64,000 nt of DNA, from the NCBI RefSeq assembly GCF_007672725.1, contig NZ_VDTC01000001.1, forward strand, positions 62,001 to 126,000, in the 5' to 3' direction. Positions 35,609 through 43,794 of the stretch are shown here, in pieces. The notes beneath the pieces are model-generated. The model ran no database searches and was not told the origin of the DNA. It saw nothing but the letters and a program-made list of their open reading frames with translations. Each line of letters starts with the position of its first letter. Positions within the stretch are counted from its first letter, which is position 1. A program made the translations under genes and the position numbers. The DNA is from Corynebacterium aurimucosum ATCC 700975. GTDB taxonomy: Bacteria; Actinomycetota; Actinomycetes; Mycobacteriales; Mycobacteriaceae.

Positions 35609-35911
35609 CTAACCAATCTCACGCTTGAGGCGGCGACGCTCACGGTCCGAAAGCCCGCCCCAGATACCGAAGCGCTCGTCATGCTCCAAGGCATACTCGA
35701 GGCACTCATCACGCACCGCGCAGGCCTGGCAGATGCGCTTGGCCTCGCGGGTAGATCCTCCCTTCTCCGGGAAGAATGCTTCTGGATCCGTCTGGGCGCA
35801 CAGCGCCTGGTCTTGCCACTCCTGCTCGACGGCACCAAAGAGCTCATCGAGCGACATCTCTGCAGCAGCACCGCCACGGAGAATAGCGCTGTTATTCGTT
35901 GTATTGTCCAC
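35609..35911 (-). CDS. whcD: WhiB-family iron-sulfur regulator (WhiB2/WhcD type)
   Basis: 100 residues. Cluster ligands Cys38, Cys61, Cys64 and Cys70, the FGIWGG turn (81-86) and a basic end RRRLKREIG. WhiB2/WhmD is needed for septation in mycobacteria, and WhcD of C. glutamicum interacts with WhiA. The Asn/Ala-rich N-terminus may begin later than 35911. The DUF1025/DUF3499/pmm neighbourhood is the usual one. Confidence 0.92.
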   Translation of the reverse strand: MDNTTNNSAILRGGAAAEMSLDELFGAVEQEWQDQALCAQTDPEAFFPEKGGSTREAKRICQACAVRDECLEYALEHDERFGIWGGLSDRERRRLKREIG

Positions 35912-36141
35912 GCCGCTTCCTTTCTCCGAGGTCGTTTCTCTCTTGATTCGATGGCACCGACCCTACACCGAAAAGATTTTCCGGTGCCGTGCCCGCCGTG
36001 CCGTTGATTACACTGATGTCATTTCACACCGAATCACTAAATATCGTCAACCTGTCGCGGGAGATTTTTCGGCGGCTCCAGCGAAAACGCTGTACATCAT
36101 CCTCAACTTTCACATCCGTCACAGATTACCTATCTAGGGGG

Positions 36142-36330
36142 CAATCATCGGGGGTACTACATGTAGTGGCCACCCCCAACCCTGTGAACAATTCTAAGGT
36201 TGCTTCGGCGTGTCGCCACCCAGTTGGGCAAAACACATGGATCTCATTCGCACCATGAAAACCATGCGTCACGCCCAAAAGATACGGAAAGCACCGAGAA
36301 GGTTCCTTCCTCCTCGGTGCCTTTTCTTCT
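36142..36330 (+). ncRNA. Candidate small RNA upstream of the manC terminator
   Basis: TTCACA (36109-36114), 16-nt spacer, TATCTA (36131-36136) would start a plus-strand RNA near 36142 that forms a 5' hairpin (36150-36177) and stops at the hairpin plus T-tract at 36291-36330. No plus-strand gene lies upstream within about 650 nt to need that T-tract. Purely structural evidence. Confidence 0.3.
36291..36330. terminator. Hairpin terminator beside manC
   Basis: GCACCGAG (36291-36298) pairs with CTCGGTGC (36313-36320), with extra inner pairs. CTTTTCTTC-type T-rich sequence follows on the plus strand; the minus side has only TTTCCG. It can stop manC transcripts, but is stronger in the plus direction. 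Confidence 0.7.
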
Positions 36331-36346
36331 TTTTACGGCGCAGCGC

Positions 36347-37441
36347 TTAGGCGTCGGAGCTGAAACGCACGCCAGCGTCCGGAATGCTCACGCCCGGGAA
36401 GACGCGCATGCCGCCCTGCAGTTCGCAGCGCGCGCCAATGGTGGCGCCTTCACCAATAACGCAGCCATCGATATGCGCGTTGGCACCGATGTGCGCACCC
36501 GAGGCAATGATGGAGTTGTTAATGATGGCACCCGGCTCAATGGTCACGCCGTCAAAGACCACCGTGCCGTCCAAACGCGAACCCGCCCCAATGACAGACC
36601 CGCGGCCCACAGCCGTACCCGACAGCAACAGCACGCCACCGGCAATACCCGCGGACTCATCCACCACGGACTCGCCCGTGCGGCCCACCAGCAACGGTGA
36701 ATGCGCAATGCCGCGCACCAGATCGGAAGAACCGCGGACGAAATCATCCGGGCGGCCCATGTCGCGCCAATAGGAGTTGTCCACGTGCCCAACCACTAGG
36801 CGACCGGACTCCAGCAGCTGCGGGAAGGTCTCGCGCTCCACGGAAACCACACGGCCCTCCGGGATGGTCGCAATAACATCCTTCTTAAACACGTAGCAGC
36901 CAGCGTTAATCTGGTTCGTCGGCGGATCCTCGGTCTTCTCCAAGAAAGCGGTCACCCGCCCGTTGGAATCCGTCGGGACGCAGCCAAACGCGCGGGGATC
37001 AGCAACGTTGAGCAGGTGCATCGTCACGTCGGCATCCTTCGAGTGGTGAGTATCGAGGATGCCGTTGAGGTCCATACCGGACAAAACGTCACCGTTGAAC
37101 ACCATGACCGTATCCTGGCGCAGCTTGTCGTAGACATTGCGGATACCGCCGCCCGTACCCAGCGCGGTTTCCTCCACGACGTACTCGATCTCCAGACCCA
37201 GATCTGAGCCGTCCCCGAAGTACTCCTCAAAAACCTCCGCCTTATACGAGGTGGAGAGCACCACGTGCTCAATCCCCGCTTCCTTGATGCGGGCAAGGAG
37301 GTGCTGAAGGAATGGGTAGTTGGCCGTGGACAGCATCGGCTTCGGTGTGCCAATCGTCAGCGGGCGCAGGCGAGTGCCGCGACCTCCCACCAGAATGACG
37401 GCATCGGCCGTCGATCCCCACTGGGGCGCTGATTCAGTCAT
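36347..37441 (-). CDS. manC: Mannose-1-phosphate guanylyltransferase-type sugar nucleotidyltransferase
   Basis: 364 residues. Nucleotidyltransferase signature AVILVGGRGTRLRPLT, KPMLSTANYPFLQ, FNGDVLSGMD and a C-terminal left-handed beta-helix of hexapeptide repeats (GAIINNSIIASGAHIGANAHI). By synteny with Rv3264c it should make GDP-mannose; a dTDP-glucose type activity (RmlA2) cannot be excluded from sequence. Start at 37441 from AAGGA 5 nt upstream. Confidence 0.85.
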   Translation of the reverse strand: MTESAPQWGSTADAVILVGGRGTRLRPLTIGTPKPMLSTANYPFLQHLLARIKEAGIEHVVLSTSYKAEVFEEYFGDGSDLGLEIEYVVEETALGTGGGIRNVYDKLRQDTVMVFNGDVLSGMDLNGILDTHHSKDADVTMHLLNVADPRAFGCVPTDSNGRVTAFLEKTEDPPTNQINAGCYVFKKDVIATIPEGRVVSVERETFPQLLESGRLVVGHVDNSYWRDMGRPDDFVRGSSDLVRGIAHSPLLVGRTGESVVDESAGIAGGVLLLSGTAVGRGSVIGAGSRLDGTVVFDGVTIEPGAIINNSIIASGAHIGANAHIDGCVIGEGATIGARCELQGGMRVFPGVSIPDAGVRFSSDA

Positions 37442-37497
37442 ATCGTTCCTTAATCTCTTTTCAGATAAGCCACCGTTAGTGTATAGGCGCACCTAGC

Positions 37498-38373
37498 TCA
37501 GGAGCCGTCGCGGCACGCGCTTAATACCAGCCCACGTACTCGCAGCCCCAGCCACAAGGCCACGCGCAGGGGCGCTTGGTACCAGTGCGGGTGCCTGTCC
37601 GCCTGGAAGCGATAGGCCGAATCATGGTGCGCGCGCAGCATTGCGCCGCGGTGCGCCTGCGTCGAATGGCCTTTGGCGTGGGTAATCACCGCCGTAGGGC
37701 AGAAGATATTGCGCCAGCCGGCGCGGACGAAGCGGTCACCTAAGTCCACATCCTCCAAATACATGAAGTAACGCTCATCAAAGCCGCCAATCTGTTCAAA
37801 AGCCTCCCAGCGCACCAACAGACAGGAGCCGGATAACCAGCCGGCGGGGCGCTCGCTGTCCATGTCGGCGTCATCGCGGTAGGCGCGCGACCACGGGTTG
37901 GAGGGCCAGATCGTTCCGAACAGCGCATGGCCAATTCCCGTGAGCAACGTGGGCACTGCGCGCGCCGAAGGATAGTTACTGCCATCCGGCTCCACGATGC
38001 GCGGCCCCACCGCCGCGGCATCCGGGTGGCGGCGCGCGCACGCGATCAGCTCATCCAGGGAGCCTTCGCTAAAGGTCACGTCTGGGTTGGCGATGAGGAA
38101 AAATTCGTCATCGACTCCACGCGCACGCACAAAGCGCGCGCCGGCGTTCATCCCCGCGCCGTAGCCGATGTTGCCGCCGGTATCGAGGAATTCCACGTCC
38201 ACGTGTTCCCGCGCGGCGGCTTCCGGCACCCCGTCGGTCGAGCCGTTGTCGGCAAGGATGGTGAGGGTAGGGCGGGACGTCGCCAAGCGCAGCGATGCCA
38301 AGAAGTCGCTGAGGTAACGGCCAGGAGAAAAGGTCACGGTGACCACGGCCAGGGGTTTCTGTAAATTCTTCAC
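37498..38373 (-). CDS. wbbL: Rhamnosyltransferase WbbL (GT2), arabinogalactan linker
   Basis: About 291 residues. GT2 features: VVTVTFSPGRYLSDFL, ILADNGSTDG, LIANPDVTF (DxD-like), GWLSGSCLLVRW, FDERYFMYLEDVDLGDR. Matches mycobacterial WbbL, which adds rhamnose to GlcNAc-PP-decaprenol. The start is uncertain: GTG 38373 leaves a short head before the fold; GTG 38430 would add 19 residues. Neighbour of manC and an LCP ligase. Confidence 0.88.
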   Translation of the reverse strand: MKNLQKPLAVVTVTFSPGRYLSDFLASLRLATSRPTLTILADNGSTDGVPEAAAREHVDVEFLDTGGNIGYGAGMNAGARFVRARGVDDEFFLIANPDVTFSEGSLDELIACARRHPDAAAVGPRIVEPDGSNYPSARAVPTLLTGIGHALFGTIWPSNPWSRAYRDDADMDSERPAGWLSGSCLLVRWEAFEQIGGFDERYFMYLEDVDLGDRFVRAGWRNIFCPTAVITHAKGHSTQAHRGAMLRAHHDSAYRFQADRHPHWYQAPLRVALWLGLRVRGLVLSACRDGS

Positions 38374-38450
38374 GATGAATCTGAGCGTACCCAACGCCAA
38401 CGCGCGCACGCGCCCGCGACACTGCTTCACGTTTTTGCAGCGAGCTCACC

Positions 38451-38456
38451 TAAACT
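38451..38456 (+). promoter_or_regulatory. -10 box of a leaderless transcript (LCP gene)
   Basis: TAAACT is 6 nt before the GTG at 38463; no SD. Confidence 0.45.
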
Positions 38457-38462
38457 AGTCCC

Positions 38463-40115
38463 GTGACTTCCCCGAACTCCCCGCGCGCCGCCCGCCATAT
38501 CCAGGCCGCGCCCTCGCAGTCCGCGCCCACCGCCCAACGAGGATCGACGCCGGTGAAAGCCATCGTCGCTTTCTTGTCCGCCGTCGTCCTCGTGGTCTCC
38601 GGCGTGGGTTACTTCACCGTGGGCAAGCTGGGAAATGACATCTCCTCTGCGTCGAACCTGGCGCTGGGCAACCAGGGTGGCTTCAAGGACAGCAGTCTCG
38701 ATGGCGCGGTCGACATCTTGCTCGTAGGCAAGGACTCCCGCACCGATGCCAAGGGGAATCCGCTTTCCGAACAGGAGCTGGCAGATCTGCATGCCGGCGT
38801 GGACGAAGGAGAGGAAAACACGGACACCATCATGGTGATCCGTATTCCGAACGACGGCTCGCGCGCGACTGCGGTGTCCATCCCGCGCGATACCTATGTC
38901 CACGACAGCGAGTTCGGAAACACCAAGATCAACGCTGTCTTCGCACTCCACAAGTCCGCCAAGATGGAGGAGCTCCAGCAGGAGAACGCTGAAGCTGAGG
39001 CAACAGGTAAGAAGCCTCCCCACACGGAGAAGGAGATGGAGAAGGAGAGCACGGAGGCCGGCCGTGCTGGGCTCATCTCGATGGTGCGCACGCTCACGGA
39101 TGTCAGCGTTGATCACTACGCTGAGGTGGGACTCTTGGGCTTCGTGCTGCTTACCGACGCCGTCGGGGGCGTCGACGTCTGCCTCAACAATGACGTGGAT
39201 GATCCGATGTCCGGTGCGAAGTTCCCGAAGGGGCGCCAAACCTTGAAGGGCTCCGAGGGCTTGTCCTTCGTGCGCCAGCGCTATGACCTGCCGCGCGGTG
39301 ACCTTGACCGCATCGTGCGCCAGCAGGCATACATGGCATCCCTGACCTCGAAGGTTTTGGATTCGGGAACGCTGACGTCCCCGGGCAAGCTCAACAAGAT
39401 CGCCGATGCCGTGGAGCGCTCCGTGGTCATCGATGATGACTGGGACATCATGGGATTCGTCACCCAGCTGGCCGGTTTGGCCGGCGGCAACGTGACCTTT
39501 ACGACGATCCCGGTGACCTCCATTACCGGCGTAGGCGATTATGGCGAATCGGTAGTGACCATCGATACCGCGGAGGTCCACCGTTTCATGGATGATTTGG
39601 CTAAGTCCCAAGAGAAGGCTGAGGAAGAAAAGAAGTCTGAGGATGCCCCAACCGACCAGGAAGGTGAAGACGGCGAAAAGCCCGTGGCCGAGGACCTCAA
39701 CCTCCACGTCCTGAACGCCGGCACCGTCGACGGCATGGCCGGCGGAATCGGCGCGTGGTTGAAGAACGTGGGCTACACCGTTGAGCGCACCGCCAATGCG
39801 CAGTCGGGCCTGTATACCGAGTCCCAGATTGTGGCCGCGGATGCCAACGATGAGCGCGCCCAGGCCTTGGCTGAGCAGCTCGGCGGCCTGCCGGTCACGG
39901 CCAACGAGGAGCTCGAGCCGGATACCTTCATCGTGGTGGCTACCGATGACTACTCCGGTCCGAAGGACGACTCCGCGCAAGAAGAGGAGGCTACCGCCGA
40001 GACGAGCGAAGGCGGCGACACCCAGCAGGTGGGTACTCCGGGCGATGACTTCGGTACCGCCGAGGTGGCACCGGAAATCGACGCCGGCGGCGACGGCCCG
40101 CGCTGCGTGAATTAA
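38463..40115 (+). CDS. lcpA: LytR-CpsA-Psr (LCP) family ligase with LytR_C domain
   Basis: 550 residues. One membrane helix (about 33-54), LCP catalytic domain with VDILLVGKDSRTD, ENTDTIMVIRI, SIPRDTYV and LSFVRQRYDLPRGDLDRIVRQQ, a charged insertion (about 165-195, Glu/Lys-rich), and a C-terminal LytR_C domain (about 415-500). It transfers arabinogalactan from its lipid carrier to peptidoglycan on the outer face of the membrane. Divergent from wbbL, which makes the linker, as for C. glutamicum lcpA. Confidence 0.9.
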   Translation: MTSPNSPRAARHIQAAPSQSAPTAQRGSTPVKAIVAFLSAVVLVVSGVGYFTVGKLGNDISSASNLALGNQGGFKDSSLDGAVDILLVGKDSRTDAKGNPLSEQELADLHAGVDEGEENTDTIMVIRIPNDGSRATAVSIPRDTYVHDSEFGNTKINAVFALHKSAKMEELQQENAEAEATGKKPPHTEKEMEKESTEAGRAGLISMVRTLTDVSVDHYAEVGLLGFVLLTDAVGGVDVCLNNDVDDPMSGAKFPKGRQTLKGSEGLSFVRQRYDLPRGDLDRIVRQQAYMASLTSKVLDSGTLTSPGKLNKIADAVERSVVIDDDWDIMGFVTQLAGLAGGNVTFTTIPVTSITGVGDYGESVVTIDTAEVHRFMDDLAKSQEKAEEEKKSEDAPTDQEGEDGEKPVAEDLNLHVLNAGTVDGMAGGIGAWLKNVGYTVERTANAQSGLYTESQIVAADANDERAQALAEQLGGLPVTANEELEPDTFIVVATDDYSGPKDDSAQEEEATAETSEGGDTQQVGTPGDDFGTAEVAPEIDAGGDGPRCVN

Positions 40116-40146
40116 GAGCGTCGTGGCGGGCTGAGCGCCCGCCACC

Positions 40147-40152
40147 TACGAT
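40147..40152 (+). promoter_or_regulatory. -10 box of a leaderless transcript (TIGR03089 gene)
   Basis: TACGAT is 8 nt before the ATG at 40161; no SD. Confidence 0.4.
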
Positions 40153-40160
40153 GGGCGGAC

Positions 40161-40859
40161 ATGGAACTCCTTCAGCATCTCTTGTCCGCCGATGCCTCCG
40201 CTCCCCGCCTCAGTGTTTATAACGAAACTGACGGCACCCGCATGGACTTCTCGGCGCAGACGCTGGAGAACTGGACCTCCAAGATTGCCAACATGCTGCT
40301 GGAAGAACTCGACCTTGAGGCTGGCACCGATGCCCGCATCCTCATCGACCTTCCGGTGTCGTGGCAGGCTGCCGTCATTGCGCTTGGGGCACTAGCCACG
40401 GGCATCCCCTTTGACATTACGGATGGTGCGGCTGCCCCAGAGCCGCACGCCGATGATGTCGCCGTAGTTTTCACCTCCCCGGAGGCCTACCTCGAGGCCA
40501 CCGCCGGCTCGGCTTCTACCCCACTGGTCGACACGGTGCTGGTCACGCAGGATCCTTTTGGCCGCGGCGTGGTTGAAAGCGGCGGCGAGTTGCCGCTCGG
40601 CACCATCGACTTCGGCCCCACGGTGCGCTTTTATGGCGATCACTTCTATGGTTCCACCACTCCGCTTCCGGAGCTTTTCCCCACCGAGTTGGGCGCTGAG
40701 CGCGTGCTGTCTCCAGGGTGGAGCGACACCGCCTCCTTCCAACGTGCTGTGTTAGAGCCACTGGCTGCGGGTGGCTCGGCCGTCATCGTGTCCGGCTTGT
40801 GCTCGGCGGACCGCTTGGAGGAAATCGCGGCCAACGAGAAGGTCACTGTCCGCGCTTGA
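40161..40859 (+). CDS. TIGR03089 family protein (Rv3268-like)
   Basis: 232 residues. It resembles the N-terminal part of an acyl-adenylate-forming enzyme (DFSAQTLENWTSKIANMLLEEL, LPVSWQAAVIALGALATG, SADRLEEIAANEKVTV) but lacks the AMP-binding TSGTTG loop and the C-terminal lid, as is typical of TIGR03089. Probably a non-catalytic relative. Always follows the LCP gene in this group; role unknown. Confidence 0.85.
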   Translation: MELLQHLLSADASAPRLSVYNETDGTRMDFSAQTLENWTSKIANMLLEELDLEAGTDARILIDLPVSWQAAVIALGALATGIPFDITDGAAAPEPHADDVAVVFTSPEAYLEATAGSASTPLVDTVLVTQDPFGRGVVESGGELPLGTIDFGPTVRFYGDHFYGSTTPLPELFPTELGAERVLSPGWSDTASFQRAVLEPLAAGGSAVIVSGLCSADRLEEIAANEKVTVRA

Positions 40860-40883
40860 AGCCTGTCGTGAGATAGTAGACCG

Positions 40884-41606
40884 ATGTTCAGCTGGCTCTA
40901 CGTCTTCATCGGCCTACTCATCCTTGTGGGCACAATCTGCCAGGGCACCATCGGATTCGGCCTGGGCACCATCGCCACCCCAATCTTGGCGCTGATTAAG
41001 CCGGAGCTTGTTCCCACGCTCATCTTGTTGCTGGCCTTCGTCATTTCAACCACGACAATGCTCAAGTCACGCTCGGCGGTGTCGTGGGACATCGTGGCCA
41101 TTTCCTCCATTGCGCGAATACCCGGCTCGCTGCTCGGTGCCTGGGCCATTGCCTCCCTCTCCCACCGCGGGCTCTCCCTTTTCATCGGCTGCGCCGTCAT
41201 CTTTGCCATGACCTTGTCTAGTCTTGGCTGGTCGCCGAAGCGAACCACCACCAACATCGCGGTGGCGGGCGTCGCCTCTGGGTTCCTGGGTACGTCCACC
41301 TCCATCGGTGGTCCGCCGATGGCGTTAGTGCTCAAGGGCTACGACCCCGCCCGCATACGCGGCACCCTGTCGGGCACGTTCATCATTGGCTGCGCCATCT
41401 CGCTGGCGATCTTGGCCTTAAGCGGGCAAATCACCAGCCTGCAGCTCACCGCGGCCGCGGCCTACCTGCCGGTAGCCATCGTGGGCCTCATCGCCGCCGG
41501 CTACCTCAACCGATTCATCAACGCCACGGTGCTCAACCGCATCGTCATCGTCGTGGCGATCAGCGCGGCTGTGGCGCTCATTGTTGAGGGGCTAGTTGCT
41601 GCCTAA
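40884..41606 (+). CDS. TauE/SafE (TSUP) family membrane transporter
   Basis: 240 residues, about eight membrane helices with the twin signature (QGTIGFGLGTIATPIL and GFLGTSTSIGGPPMALVLKGYD). Exports or imports organosulfonates, sulfite or similar anions; substrate not readable from sequence. It starts 24 nt after the TIGR03089 gene and may be read with it. The downstream end meets palindromic repeat A. Confidence 0.85.
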   Translation: MFSWLYVFIGLLILVGTICQGTIGFGLGTIATPILALIKPELVPTLILLLAFVISTTTMLKSRSAVSWDIVAISSIARIPGSLLGAWAIASLSHRGLSLFIGCAVIFAMTLSSLGWSPKRTTTNIAVAGVASGFLGTSTSIGGPPMALVLKGYDPARIRGTLSGTFIIGCAISLAILALSGQITSLQLTAAAAYLPVAIVGLIAAGYLNRFINATVLNRIVIVVAISAAVALIVEGLVAA

Positions 41607-41640
41607 CGACCGCGGCCTACTGCCACGACCACGCTCCACA

Positions 41641-41707
41641 CTGTCCGTTCTGCCAAAGTTATCGCCTCCGACTCAAGATCTGGCAATAACTTTGTCAACT
41701 AGGGCAG
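41641..41707. repeat. 67-nt palindromic repeat, copy A
   Basis: Begins CTGTCCGTTCTGCC and ends CTAGGGCAG; CAAAGTTAT pairs with ATAACTTTG inside. About 84% identical to copy B and the same length as copies B and C. It lies between two convergent genes, and the stop codon of the DUF559-like gene is inside it. Confidence 0.8.
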
Positions 41708-42627
41708 TCGGGCGGCTGCGGGACGTCGGGCGGCTCAGGCGGGTCCGGCGGCAGATACCCGAAGTGCTCGCTGTATTCCCAGGGCTTTGGCTTGGGCGGC
41801 AATACTCCCTCATGCCAGAAGCCGATGAATTTGAAGTAGCGCTTCTCGAAGTCCGGATTCCTGGCATTGGCTATCTGGTCGATGACATAGTCCAGATGAT
41901 GTGCCACGCAATGACCTGTGTAGCGCAACGTGAGCCACCCAATCAGCGCACCCTCGTTGTTCTTCCAATGGTCTCGTAGCCATGCCTCTCGCTGGGAATG
42001 GAATTTCATCCCGTTGATTTCTACCGCAACCTTGAGCTCTGGGAGCACGATGTCCCAGGTGTAGTGGCCGATAACAACGTTGCACTCAACTTTGAGCCCA
42101 TGCCTCTTCAGTCCCTTCGCCACCTTGACCTCCGCACCGGAATCCGTGAACAGGGCGGCTTGCTCCAGCATCCGTTGGCTTGCAACAGGGATGACATTGA
42201 GTGCTTCGCGGTGGCTGTCCAAGCGAGCACGCCCCGACTTCGAAGAATAGATAGATTCGAAGACGCGAATCCCCAGATCAGGACTAACGGACTTCATAGC
42301 GACAAGAGGATTAAGAATCCGGATCCCCGACAAAGTGACAAAACTAGTGACGCTCACCCGTGAATGCACATAAAAGGTCGATGCCGGCATTCGCTCCACG
42401 CTGGCGAGCCTCAGCGGAAAAGTGACAGGCTCGCCAAGGAGTACCTGGGCAGCCGTTGTACCTGTCGCCTTAAGGTATGGACGGTGCTCCTGCAACAGCT
42501 TCAAAAGCTCTAAAGGCTCGGGCCTGCCCCAGACGTAGATTCCCTTGGCGATTCTCGCAATCTCCCCACGGCTCACGCGAGTTGCAAGCGCGCCTTTAGA
42601 TAGGCCGCGCACAACGCCATGGTTCAT
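41695..42627 (-). CDS. AbiEi-like HTH plus DUF559-type PD-(D/E)XK nuclease-like protein
   Basis: 310 residues from ATG 42627 (GGGGGG box 7 nt upstream). An N-terminal winged-helix region (GALATRVSRGEIARIAKGIYVWG) resembles AbiEi/type IV antitoxin proteins; the C-terminal half has YTWDIVLPE followed by VAVEINGMKFH, then WLRDHWKNNE, the D...ExN/DG pattern of DUF559/Vsr-like nucleases. The last codons (DCPS, stop) come from repeat copy A. Possibly a defence or DNA-repair nuclease; no cognate toxin or methylase beside it. The gene is bracketed by copies A and B. Confidence 0.7.
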   Translation of the reverse strand: MNHGVVRGLSKGALATRVSRGEIARIAKGIYVWGRPEPLELLKLLQEHRPYLKATGTTAAQVLLGEPVTFPLRLASVERMPASTFYVHSRVSVTSFVTLSGIRILNPLVAMKSVSPDLGIRVFESIYSSKSGRARLDSHREALNVIPVASQRMLEQAALFTDSGAEVKVAKGLKRHGLKVECNVVIGHYTWDIVLPELKVAVEINGMKFHSQREAWLRDHWKNNEGALIGWLTLRYTGHCVAHHLDYVIDQIANARNPDFEKRYFKFIGFWHEGVLPPKPKPWEYSEHFGYLPPDPPEPPDVPQPPDCPS

Positions 42628-42689
42628 GTTATTCCCCCCGGAAAGTTTGGCCTTCACGCTAACATGGCGCGCTGCCACATGCCGAGCAA

Positions 42690-42756
42690 CTGCCCGTTCT
42701 GCCAAAGTTATAGCCTCTGATTCAAGATCTGGCCTGATCTTTGGCAACAACGGCAG
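42690..42756. repeat. 67-nt palindromic repeat, copy B
   Basis: Begins CTGCCCGTTCTGCC, ends AACGGCAG; TGCCAAAG pairs with CTTTGGCA. Direct orientation relative to copy A. Substitutions between A and B are partly compensated in the opposite arm, so the stem is kept. It lies between the end of the LysR gene and the start of the nuclease-like gene. Confidence 0.8.
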
Positions 42757-42783
42757 TTATCCCCAATGCAAACTAAGCAGGCC

Positions 42784-43665
42784 CTAGCGAAGCGACCCCT
42801 CAATAAAACTGCGGAACCGCCGAGCAATCTGCTCTATCTCCTGCCCCGCAAAGTGCCCCGGGGACCAGGCCGCGACCAGCGGCACACCGCCTAGGACGCG
42901 CTCGCCATCGACGACATCAAAGCCCACCAGCCGCGCCGGCTGCAGCTCCGTCATTAAAGCTACGGCTCGCCCGGCACGCGCCAAGGCGCATAGCGTCGCC
43001 GTATCATCGCACTCCACGTGCGAGCCCAGGGCATAGCCAGCCGTGCCCACGAAGGAATCCACCACCCCGCGGGACACGCTGCGCCGCGAGGGCAGCGCCA
43101 CATTCTCTTGCAGCAAGCGCTCGACCTCCACGCTTGTCGAACCCGCGCACTCCAGCGCCAACGGGTGCGTCGGCGGCGCCCAGGCACGCACCGGAATCGT
43201 ACCCAGCGGCAAGGAGGCCACATCATTGCCCGGTGGGATGGTGGCAATCACCACGTCGGCGGTTCCTTCCAGCGCGTCGAAGACATCGTAGTGCGAGACC
43301 GGAGTCGTGGTAAGCAGAGGAATCGACGAGCCAGCGGCCTCTATAAACTGAGCGAGAAGCGTCGATATTGTCGTCGGCGTGGCCGCCACGCGCAGCGCCG
43401 GAATTTTGCCCGCACGCAGGGCTTCCACCGCTTGCCCGGCGCGCGCGGATTCGGCGATAAGCCGGCGGCAGGTTGGGATCAGGGCGTGTGCGGCGTCGCT
43501 CAGCACGAGCGCAGATCCGGCCCGCACGAAGAGCTCAAGGTCCAGTTCCTTTTCAAAGCGCCGGAGTTGGCGGCTCAGCGCCGGCTGGGTAATTCCGAGG
43601 CGTGAGGCGGCAGCGGTCACCGTCCCGGCCTCAGCCACCGCGAGGAAATATTTGGCTTTCACCAT
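42784..43665 (-). CDS. LysR-family transcription regulator
   Basis: 293 residues. N-terminal HTH (KAKYFLAVAEAGTVTAAASRLGITQPALSRQLRRFE) and a periplasmic-binding-like effector domain (about 88-290). The ATG at 43665 has AGGGGA 6 nt upstream; 43671 is an alternative. It is divergent from the ThDP-enzyme/permease/aminotransferase operon and is its likely activator, responding to the substrate or keto acid; that link is inference from position. Confidence 0.88.
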   Translation of the reverse strand: MVKAKYFLAVAEAGTVTAAASRLGITQPALSRQLRRFEKELDLELFVRAGSALVLSDAAHALIPTCRRLIAESARAGQAVEALRAGKIPALRVAATPTTISTLLAQFIEAAGSSIPLLTTTPVSHYDVFDALEGTADVVIATIPPGNDVASLPLGTIPVRAWAPPTHPLALECAGSTSVEVERLLQENVALPSRRSVSRGVVDSFVGTAGYALGSHVECDDTATLCALARAGRAVALMTELQPARLVGFDVVDGERVLGGVPLVAAWSPGHFAGQEIEQIARRFRSFIEGSLR

Positions 43666-43794
43666 GTCCATTCCCCTACTTTTACCAGCCCCATGCCCTA
43701 TATGCATGGCTTTAGAGCTTTAGCGACATTAGACAACATGACATCACCAAAGAATAATGAGACCACTACCACAACAAAGCCAAGGAGGTTCTCC

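Larger units (their letters stand above)
35912..36346. other. Long gap between whcD and manC
   Basis: No convincing protein gene. The left part (35912-36060) is the whcD promoter region. The right part contains a plus-strand promoter-like pair (36109-36136), a GGGGGT/ACCCCC hairpin (36150-36177) and a strong hairpin with T-rich tail (36291-36330). A 31-codon frame from ATG 36256 reads into that terminator, has no SD and is rejected as a gene. Confidence 0.5.

Noticed and set aside
36256-36351. 31-codon Arg/Phe-rich frame running through a terminator
   Set aside because: No SD, and the last third is the terminator's T-tract, which explains the Phe run.
42628-42750. Longer start of the nuclease-like gene at 42750
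   Set aside because: The added residues are a translation of repeat copy B; a GGGGGG box at ATG 42627 marks the true start.
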